A stretch of DNA of 7,936 bases from Microcaldota archaeon (GTDB taxonomy: Archaea > Micrarchaeota > Micrarchaeia > Norongarragalinales > UBA97): the NCBI GenBank assembly GCA_016217775.1, contig JACRGG010000064.1, positions 1-7,936 on the forward strand, in the 5' to 3' direction. Within the stretch, counting starts at the first letter, position 1. Each line of letters starts with the position of its first letter. The notes below the pieces were generated by a model that saw only the letters and a list, made by a program, of their open reading frames with translations, did no database searches and had not been told where the DNA came from. Of the stretch, positions 1 through 5,164 are shown piece by piece. A program made the position numbers and the translations under genes.

Positions 1-598
1 ACTCGGGCATTCCTCCGTCTTTGAGGTATTCCTCAAAATGCGCTTCCTGCATTCGCGCGTCTTTTTCATCAAGGCGTATTTTCCTAAAATCCAGGTATTC
101 AAGAAAATCAAGCGGGCTTACGTCTATTTCCGTCATCCTTCCCGTCAAAAACCCTTTTTTCGCGGCGTGGAATGACTGCGTCGAGCTTGAGGCGAATGCC
201 TTTACGTTATGAAAGTCGTACAAGTTTTTCAGCTGCTGCTCGTAATCCTGCTTTGCCGCTATCTCGTCAAGAAACAGGAAAACTTTTTCCTTTGCTTTAA
301 TCCCGTGGATTTTCCTGTACTCGTCTATTACCTCCAGGATGCTTAGGTTGTTGAACGCTATTGCGTCAAGCGAGGCGTAAAAAACTTTTTCCGGCTGCGT
401 TTCCAAAACCAGCTTGCTTATCAGCGCGTTCATCAGCGTGGTTTTTCCCGTCCGCCTTAATCCCTTCAAGAAAACAATGTTTTTGTTGGAAAGGCTTTCC
501 AGCATTTGGCTGGCGTACTTCTCCCGGTTAATGAAAGCGGGCTTCCACCCGTCTTCCCACCACGGGTTTTGCAAGTACAGTAGATCCTCCAAGTCCAT
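1..598 (-). CDS. AAA_14/DUF4143-family ATPase, 3' end cut by window edge
   Basis: The reverse strand reads openly from an ATG at 598 to the window edge (199 codons, no stop seen). The N-terminus carries NPWW (residues 11-14), common in archaeal members of this family. A Walker A loop GLRRTGKTT spans about 46-54, and a Walker B strand VFLFLDEI about 106-113 has the Asp-Glu pair. A Ser-rich sensor-1 segment lies near 138-140, LTGR near 151-154 and PLDFLEYL near 162-169. YLKDGGMPE at 191-199 matches the conserved YLxxGGxPE that precedes the DUF4143 part. These signatures place it in the PF13173-type P-loop ATPases. The cellular role of that family is poorly defined; proposed links include toxin-like or mobile-element functions, so I assign no substrate. 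No Shine-Dalgarno motif precedes the ATG, and a TATA-like box sits about 26 bp upstream, so the mRNA is probably leaderless. The missing C-terminal part lies outside the window. Confidence 0.9.
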   Translation of the reverse strand, partial: MDLEDLLYLQNPWWEDGWKPAFINREKYASQMLESLSNKNIVFLKGLRRTGKTTLMNALISKLVLETQPEKVFYASLDAIAFNNLSILEVIDEYRKIHGIKAKEKVFLFLDEIAAKQDYEQQLKNLYDFHNVKAFASSSTQSFHAAKKGFLTGRMTEIDVSPLDFLEYLDFRKIRLDEKDARMQEAHFEEYLKDGGMPE

Positions 599-619
599 TA
601 ACAATACGTATTCAAAGTT

Positions 620-629
620 GTTTATAAAC
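620..629 (-). promoter_or_regulatory. TATA-like box for the AAA_14 ATPase, leaderless promoter
   Basis: On the minus strand the box reads GTTTATAAAC. Its centre lies about 26 bp before the ATG at 598, the usual archaeal distance from TATA box to transcription start. Transcription would therefore begin at or next to the start codon, consistent with the lack of a ribosome binding site. The box forms one arm of the inverted repeat at 620-658. Confidence 0.6.
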
Positions 630-658
630 TTAACGATGGCATCGTTAAGTATTTAAAC
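620..658. repeat. 39-bp near-perfect inverted repeat over the ATPase promoter, candidate operator
   Basis: The two 19-base arms (620-638 and 640-658) flank a single G at 639 and match at 17 of 19 positions. The inner 11 bases of each arm (628-638, ACTTAACGATG; 640-650) pair perfectly. The outer part of the left arm is the TATA-like box of the ATPase gene, and the right arm carries a similar AT-rich element, TATTTAAAC. The inner palindrome would cover the site where TFB contacts DNA upstream of the TATA box. This suggests a dimeric regulator that blocks or assists initiation. The regulator is not identified in the window. Confidence 0.7.
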
Positions 659-669
659 TAATATTCTTT

Positions 670-704
670 TAGGGGGCACGCTAAAACCGACATCTAGGGG
701 GCAC
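670..704. repeat. Two direct copies of TAGGGGGCAC, 25-bp period; possible IS21-like end remnant
   Basis: TAGGGGGCAC occurs at 670-679 and again at 695-704 in an otherwise AT-rich gap. Spaced G-rich repeats about 25 bp apart resemble the multiple internal repeats near the ends of IS21-family elements. Read on the minus strand from 692, the segment begins TGTCGG, compatible with a TG-starting terminus. No istA/istB-like gene or second end is present in the window, so the insertion-sequence reading is only a suggestion; the repeat itself is plain. Confidence 0.5.
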
Positions 705-745
705 AATTCTGTTTGAAACTAATGAAGCAAATGCAATGCTTTTAC

Positions 746-2938
746 TTATGCTTTAACCGCTTTTTCAATAATTCTGCGTTCCTCTTCAGTTAACCCATAA
801 AGATCGAAAACAAGGCCGTCAATTTGATTCTTCATATCTGCTATTGGTTTTTCTTCCTCGTCGGTTGGATTTTTTTTGAGGAAAAGATGAAGTTGCCTGG
901 ATAATTCGGCTATTTTCTTGCATTTCGAGTTGTTCTCAATATATTTTGGTATCGGCAACGGCTTCAAATACTGTGGTTTATATGTAAAATACTTGGCTTG
1001 AACATATGGACTAACGTTTGCCAGGACAAAAAAAATTGCCTTTGAATTTAGAACGGCTGTTAAGTAGTATGCAAAATCTTTCTTTGCTGGTTTTGGAAAA
1101 ATCATATTGCAACTGTCAAAACAATAGAGGCCATTTTCGTCAAAATAGAATGAATTCTTCTCAGAAATTGCCGGAGTCATTATCTTTGGCATTTCAAATT
1201 TCTCTTTGGAAACTGGTTGTTCGATTTCAAACCATTTCATCTCTGGTCTTTGTTTGAACTGCGCACGATTTTCAAGAGTTGCCTTGAATTTTGATAAGTG
1301 CTTTATGGCTCTTGGAATTAACTTTTCATCATTGTCCTTCGAGTAAATACAGTATTTGGTCGATTTAACCGCAAAGGGCTCAATATCCCTTCCAGTCGTA
1401 ACCTTCTTGATTAACTCCTCTTCAAACTCTTCTGGATTATCAATAATGAACGCGTCATTGTAGCCTGTTCTCATTCCAATAATGACCTCTTCAGAATACG
1501 TTGGATAAAGTGGCTTTCCAACAGTTTTCATCTTGGTGATAATCTTGGATTTTTCAGCGGAGATTATCTGCCATTTCTCAGCAGAAAGCGCATCCTGCGT
1601 TAATTCAACAAAGTCAACCCCTTGAATGTTACTTCTTTTCTTATGAATGAGCGCAAGGATCTCATAGAGTTCGTTTACCTTCAACAATGTCTTATCGGTG
1701 ATATTTACTCCCGAGATTTCTTGGCGTGGATTCTTTGGTTTATTGATCACAAAAATACACGGGTAATTTGTAGCGTCCTCAAAAATCTTAGAATCTCCAA
1801 AATCGATTATTTGGCTTATGTTTGTATTGTCTAGGATAAACCTTCTTGTTCCTAAGCCATAGCCTGTTTTCATAAACTTATTCGAGGTAATATAACTAAG
1901 ACTACCTTTTTCGTTTAGGAGTTTTATTCCAAGTTCTATGAAATATACGAAAAGGTCTGCTCGCCCATCATAAACTTCGGAGAAATCTTTTTGTAGCTGA
2001 AGTTTGTTCTTTACTTCTTCTTGACGAACATAAGGCGGATTCCCGACTACAAAATCGTATTTTTTGTTTTTGAGTTCGTCTGTGGCGTCCTTGTCTTTTG
2101 CCAGGCTTTTGCCGGTGGCTCCGTAGAATTGCGCGAGGTTGGTTTGCGCAGTAGGTTTTTCAAGCGAGTCAGTTTCGTAAACCTTGAAGCGCGGGACTTT
2201 AAACGAGTTGTTGGCTTTCGCGGCCTTTGAGTATAAGTCGACGATTTGGAAAAGCAAGTTCATTTCAGTAATGCTTACCGCGAACGGGTTGATGTCAAAG
2301 CCGTGAACGTGCTGCGCCACGGAATTCACTATTTCCTCGCATTCTTTCGGCGTGAGCCGGCTGTAGACCTCCTGCCAGCGCTTGTTGTCAAGCGCTTCTT
2401 TTGGCGTTGCCTTGCCGAACTTGACGGCGTGGCGTGCAATCAGCCTGCGAGCGGCTCTGACTAGAAAACCGCCGGAACCGCAGGCGGGGTCAATCAAGTC
2501 CTTGCTTTCTATCGCCTTTGAAGGCGAGTACTCGACTGCGTCAAGAATGTAGTCAATAACTTCATCTTGGGTATAAAACTCGCCTAAGCGTTTTCTCTCT
2601 TCTTTAGGCAAGTATTTTTCGTAGAGCTTGCCGAGAATATCGCGGTCTACTTTCGCGAAATTAAATTGGTTGAGAATCCAAAGCACGCGGTTGAGGGCGC
2701 GGTCAAGCTCGCCGTCCCCGGTTTCATACCAGTCCAGAGGATTGTCTTTTTCGTAAAAATGCGAGTAAATGTTTTTCGCCCCGCCGTACGAAAACTGCAC
2801 TATTTGTTTGAAAACCCCGGTATCGCCAAGTATTGGCTCTGCAAGCTGCTCGCGCAGTTTTTCTATGCCGCCATTCGATATTTTTTTGCTCAATAATCCC
2901 TTGTCTTCGCAAATCCTGATGAAAAGCAGCCTGTTCAA
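746..2938 (-). CDS. N6-adenine DNA methyltransferase with TaqI-type specificity domain (type IIG-like RM, C-terminal part)
   Basis: The frame encodes 730 residues from a TTG at 2938 to TAA. It shows the gamma-class N6-adenine methyltransferase order: GEFYTQDEV near 119-127 (motif X), DPACGSGGF at 150-158 (motif I, S-adenosylmethionine binding), HGFDINPFAV near 212-221, and the catalytic NPPY at 300-303. The C-terminal half looks like a TaqI/Eco57I-type target-recognition region, with IGMRTGYNDAFIID and a closing LNSKAIFF...YLKPLPIP segment. It would methylate adenine in a specific but unpredictable site. The TTG start is doubtful: the 10 in-frame codons before it (VFCQESVYLL) already look like family sequence, and no clear ribosome binding site precedes it. 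The nuclease frame upstream is in the same phase, separated by a TGA, so this is probably the C-terminal part of one interrupted enzyme. From about residue 282 onward GC falls to about 35%. Confidence 0.88.
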   Translation of the reverse strand: MNRLLFIRICEDKGLLSKKISNGGIEKLREQLAEPILGDTGVFKQIVQFSYGGAKNIYSHFYEKDNPLDWYETGDGELDRALNRVLWILNQFNFAKVDRDILGKLYEKYLPKEERKRLGEFYTQDEVIDYILDAVEYSPSKAIESKDLIDPACGSGGFLVRAARRLIARHAVKFGKATPKEALDNKRWQEVYSRLTPKECEEIVNSVAQHVHGFDINPFAVSITEMNLLFQIVDLYSKAAKANNSFKVPRFKVYETDSLEKPTAQTNLAQFYGATGKSLAKDKDATDELKNKKYDFVVGNPPYVRQEEVKNKLQLQKDFSEVYDGRADLFVYFIELGIKLLNEKGSLSYITSNKFMKTGYGLGTRRFILDNTNISQIIDFGDSKIFEDATNYPCIFVINKPKNPRQEISGVNITDKTLLKVNELYEILALIHKKRSNIQGVDFVELTQDALSAEKWQIISAEKSKIITKMKTVGKPLYPTYSEEVIIGMRTGYNDAFIIDNPEEFEEELIKKVTTGRDIEPFAVKSTKYCIYSKDNDEKLIPRAIKHLSKFKATLENRAQFKQRPEMKWFEIEQPVSKEKFEMPKIMTPAISEKNSFYFDENGLYCFDSCNMIFPKPAKKDFAYYLTAVLNSKAIFFVLANVSPYVQAKYFTYKPQYLKPLPIPKYIENNSKCKKIAELSRQLHLFLKKNPTDEEEKPIADMKNQIDGLVFDLYGLTEEERRIIEKAVKA

Positions 2939-2968
2939 AAGCAGGTAAACGGACTCTTGGCAGAATAC

Positions 2969-3814
2969 TCACTTATTTTCCTCTTCCTCATCGTCAGGCC
3001 TGTTGGAAACCGCTTTCCAAAAATAGTAGCCGAAAAACGTTGCGTACTTCTTGTACTTGCCTTCGGTTTTCAGCTCGAATCGCGCTATGTCCGCCGCCTG
3101 CTTGGAGTTCTTTCCATTCGCTTTCCTTATCTCGTCAAGCTCGCCTTTGGTTTGCTTATACTGCGCGTATCCCGCGTAATACTCGTCAAACGCAGTGTAC
3201 GTGTATTGCCGCAGCAAGTCGTTAGAAATATAGTTGAGTTGTTCAATCAGTTTTGAAAAACCGTCTTCTTCCGAAACCTCGATCTTAGCGTAATACTCGT
3301 CAAACTTCTGGTATTTGTCCTCGCTCCAGACTTGTTGCTTGGTTATGTTGCCAAGAAAGAGCATTTGCTCTATTTCCTTAGTAGAAAGCTTGTCTTCGCT
3401 TGCTCTTTTCTCATCAATAACCGTCTTGAAGTCCAAGTCTGCTTTTAGAATCCTGCCCTGTCTTGTAATCTCCCATAGGACGAATCTATAGCCGTTTGTT
3501 AAGCCAACAAAGCGAGTTGAAGCATCGGCGTATTTTCCGGCTTGGCTCTTCCATTTTTCCGTGTTTAAATCCTCTTTTGGCCTCTTTGTTTCAATTACGA
3601 CTATTCTGCGGTTGTTCTCATCGAGAAGAGTTACATCCGTGCGCCCTCGCTCAAACGCATAGTCTTTTCCTTCATAGTCAAGGACTGCCTCGACAAAATA
3701 TTTGACGAAACGAGGGCTGAAGTCGTGTTCTAAAGAATCAATTGTAATTTCTGCATTTATTTTTTTGAAGGCGTAAAGAACCCTTGAAATGAAGCTTGCC
3801 TCTAGTTTTACCAC
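2969..3814 (-). CDS. PD-(D/E)XK restriction nuclease domain protein (HsdR_N-like; N-terminal part of type IIG-like RM)
   Basis: This frame encodes 281 residues from a GTG at 3814 to a TGA at 2969-2971. The nuclease core is visible as GRTDVTLL with Asp60, then VVIETKRP with Glu75 and Lys77 (the D...ExK pattern), followed by QAGKYA near 91-96, the QxxxY element usual in HsdR-type nuclease domains. Helical, charged sequence follows, ending in the acidic DDEEEENK. This domain cuts DNA in restriction enzymes. No helicase motifs are present, which argues against a full type I HsdR and for the N-terminal cleavage domain of a single-chain type IIG-like enzyme, completed by the methyltransferase downstream in the same phase. 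GTG is chosen because no in-frame ATG, GTG or TTG lies further upstream and GGTGG sits four bases before it. Confidence 0.85.
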   Translation of the reverse strand: MVKLEASFISRVLYAFKKINAEITIDSLEHDFSPRFVKYFVEAVLDYEGKDYAFERGRTDVTLLDENNRRIVVIETKRPKEDLNTEKWKSQAGKYADASTRFVGLTNGYRFVLWEITRQGRILKADLDFKTVIDEKRASEDKLSTKEIEQMLFLGNITKQQVWSEDKYQKFDEYYAKIEVSEEDGFSKLIEQLNYISNDLLRQYTYTAFDEYYAGYAQYKQTKGELDEIRKANGKNSKQAADIARFELKTEGKYKKYATFFGYYFWKAVSNRPDDEEEENK

Positions 3815-3857
3815 GTTTCCACCAATAGCACTATATTAAGCGAATTTTTTAAGCTTG
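3815..3857 (-). promoter_or_regulatory. Promoter and ribosome binding site of the RM genes
   Basis: Minus-strand sequence before the GTG at 3814 has GGTGG four bases upstream, a match to the archaeal anti-Shine-Dalgarno sequence. An AT-rich CTTAAAAAATT element centred near 3849 could be a TATA box placing the transcript start near 3823, giving a short leader that includes GGTGG. A second AT-rich element (TTAATATAG, about 3830-3838) lies too close to serve with this start. The ribosome binding site is firmer than the promoter. Confidence 0.45.
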
Positions 3858-3885
3858 TTAATGCAGGAATAAATTTTTTCACTTA

Positions 3886-3912
3886 AAAAGCTATGCCGAC
3901 CCCTGTTCCGGC
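3886..3912 (-). terminator. Weak hairpin plus T-run downstream of the purine/folate operon
   Basis: After the cyclo-ligase stop at 3950, the minus strand holds GCCG...CGGC arms (3895-3898 and 3909-3912) around a 10-base loop, followed within five bases by TTTTT (3886-3890). The four-pair stem is short. Archaeal termination may use the T-run alone. The position between two separately promoted units supports the call. Confidence 0.3.
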
Positions 3913-3949
3913 GCATTAATTGACGTATCGCATTTTATTTTCAATGTTT

Positions 3950-4519
3950 TTAATAAACCTTTTTTTCCGTAACAACAAAATCCGTTTTCTCGTCGTGCTT
4001 CTCGGCCGGAATTTTTTTCACTCTTTGAAGCTCAAATCCAGCGCCTACAAAAACGATTTTCGGGCTTGCCTTACGCGCTTTGCGAATGAACTTGTCGAAA
4101 AAAGCTTTCCCGCGCCCCAAACGATTTTTTTCCCCGTCAAACCCGACGAGCGGGCAGACTACCAAATTAATTTTCTTCAAGTCAAATGTTGGACCAACCG
4201 GCTCGATGACATCGTACTTTTGCGTCTTGAACCGCGTGTTCTTCCCGATTTTGACTGCAGCCAAGTTTCCGCCAATCATTTTCGGCAAGCAAATTGTTTT
4301 GCTCCAGTGAATCTTCTCGACTAAAAACCCGGTGTCGACCTCCTCGCTTTTTGGAAAGTAAAGCATTATCGCCTTAGCCTTCTTAAATTGCTGCAGCCTA
4401 CTGATTTTAGAGCAGATGCTCTTGCTTTTTTCTAAAATGCTTTTTTGGCGTTGTTTTTTTAGCAGCGTAATTGTTTTCTTACGCAGTCGTTGTTTGTTGG
4501 CTTTTGTTGTTTCGCTCAT
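3950..4519 (-). CDS. 5-formyltetrahydrofolate cyclo-ligase (MTHFS, EC 6.3.3.2)
   Basis: This 189-residue protein has the normal family length. It catalyses ATP-dependent conversion of 5-formyl-THF to 5,10-methenyl-THF in the cytosol, rescuing a storage or inhibitory folate form. The family order is present: a basic N-terminus (KQRLRKK), AIMLYFPKSEEVDT with the acidic EExDT pocket, ICLPKM, then VGFDGEKNRLGRGKAFFDKF (phosphate/ATP loop; the common GRGKGYYD appears as GRGKAFFD), and near the C-terminus PAEKHDEKTDFVVTE. I chose the ATG at 4519 because GTGA lies five bases upstream and it clears the previous stop. An ATG at 4546 would add nine residues, overlap the upstream gene by 22 bp and lack a visible ribosome binding site. 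It is last in the operon after purN-folD, which fits its role in the one-carbon pool. GC is near 40%. Confidence 0.9.
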   Translation of the reverse strand: MSETTKANKQRLRKKTITLLKKQRQKSILEKSKSICSKISRLQQFKKAKAIMLYFPKSEEVDTGFLVEKIHWSKTICLPKMIGGNLAAVKIGKNTRFKTQKYDVIEPVGPTFDLKKINLVVCPLVGFDGEKNRLGRGKAFFDKFIRKARKASPKIVFVGAGFELQRVKKIPAEKHDEKTDFVVTEKKVY

Positions 4520-4528
4520 TTTTTTCAC
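4520..4528 (-). promoter_or_regulatory. Ribosome binding site GTGA overlapping the upstream stop codon
   Basis: On the minus strand GTGA at 4528-4525 includes the TGA stop of the helical-repeat gene and is followed by five A residues and the ATG at 4519. It decides between two possible starts of the cyclo-ligase and suggests that ribosomes terminating upstream re-initiate here (translational coupling). Confidence 0.45.
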
Positions 4529-5145
4529 TTTTTTCGTGCTTTCCATAGTTTTTCTACTAGCGTGCTCGTCGGAGTGGTTTTCAGTTGTTTTTCTATCTCG
4601 TTTTGAATTACCACTGCGTGTTCCACCGGCACGCCATTTTTGATTGCAGTATGCAAGTGCGTTAGCAGTGAGTGGGCTGGCGTCCGGCGTTTTTTCACCG
4701 CGTGTTGAAGCACTTGAGTTAATTCGCTTGCTTTGATTGCTTGCATTAACTCGCCTAGTGGTTCTGTCAGCAAGCTTGCTTTGCGTCCTTGTTGTTGGTG
4801 TTTGGCGAGTGTTTCTTGTAGTAGTCCGGCGTTTTGTTTGTTGAAGTGTCCGTGTTTTAGTGCGGTGTTTAGCGCGTCTGCCAAAAAGCTGGCGTCCAGC
4901 CCCAGCTGCTGGTGTTTTACCAAAGCCTGCAGGTATGTTGCCCTGTTTTCTGGAGAGAGTTCCGGGTTTTCTAAAGCAGTGTTCAGATAATCCGCCAAAA
5001 AGTAGGTAGTGTCGCGTTTTTTTCTAATATGCTCTGCCAGTATCTCGAATATTTTTGGCGCGTGGTGTTCCAGTTTTTTTTCTTCAAGCGTTTTAGCTAG
5101 CCCCGTATGCACTGCCTTAATGCGTTCCAGTGCTTGCTTCTCCAT
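4525..5145 (-). CDS. Uncharacterised helical-repeat protein within the purine/folate operon
   Basis: I do not recognise this 206-residue protein. It is soluble, with no signal peptide or membrane segment, rich in Lys, Gln, His and Leu, and looks almost entirely helical. It contains about four degenerate tandem units of 33-39 residues, roughly 45-83, 84-121, 122-154 and 155-190, plus a partial fifth. Units 1 and 2 are clearest: FLADYLNTAL and YLQALVKHQQLGL recur as FLADALNTAL and LLQETLAKHQQQGR. Such helix-pair repeats usually build an alpha-solenoid for protein or RNA binding; that is inference. The ATG at 5145 lies 19 bp after purN-folD, and its TGA feeds into the cyclo-ligase ribosome binding site, so it is co-transcribed with purine/folate enzymes. 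A scaffold or regulator of those enzymes is one possibility; unrelated cargo is another. No catalytic motif is visible. Confidence 0.75.
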   Translation of the reverse strand: MEKQALERIKAVHTGLAKTLEEKKLEHHAPKIFEILAEHIRKKRDTTYFLADYLNTALENPELSPENRATYLQALVKHQQLGLDASFLADALNTALKHGHFNKQNAGLLQETLAKHQQQGRKASLLTEPLGELMQAIKASELTQVLQHAVKKRRTPAHSLLTHLHTAIKNGVPVEHAVVIQNEIEKQLKTTPTSTLVEKLWKARKK

Positions 5146-5164
5146 TACTCGTCTTTTAGTGCTT

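Larger units (their letters stand above)
746..3814 (-). pseudogene. Candidate single R-M-S gene interrupted by one in-frame TGA
   Basis: Both RM frames share one phase. Reading through the TGA at 2969-2971 gives a continuous product of about 1022 positions with nuclease, methyltransferase and specificity domains in the usual type IIG order. The junction reads EENK-stop-VFCQESVYLLLNRLLFIRICEDKG, where the part after the stop is the helical connector typical of these fused enzymes. One base change from a sense codon such as GGA or CGA explains the stop. Alternatives are a sequencing error or a real split into two interacting chains, with the second restarting at the TTG at 2938. UGA reassignment is unlikely, because the gene at 4525-5145 ends in TGA directly ahead of the next start. 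Confidence 0.55.

Noticed and set aside
725..741. Small hairpin AAGCA...TGCTT just after the methyltransferase stop as an intrinsic terminator.
   Set aside because: The five-pair stem is AT-rich and no T-run follows on the minus strand, so it could easily occur by chance.
2969..2971. TGA as a recoded sense codon (selenocysteine, or UGA reassigned to Trp/Gly).
   Set aside because: TGA acts as a normal stop at 4525-4527, no selenocysteine insertion element was recognised, and the family does not use selenocysteine. A nonsense change or sequence error is simpler.
2724..2972. 82-codon minus-strand frame with a GTG overlapping the nuclease stop, possibly a -1/+1 frameshift partner or small coupled gene.
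   Set aside because: Its protein is basic, low-complexity and unlike any family, while the other frame over the same bases encodes conserved methyltransferase sequence. The conserved junction continues in the original phase, so no frameshift is needed.
3920..4324. 134-codon plus-strand frame opposite the cyclo-ligase.
   Set aside because: The opposite strand encodes clear cyclo-ligase motifs, and the plus-strand product looks like mirrored codons rich in Phe and Leu, with no family signature.
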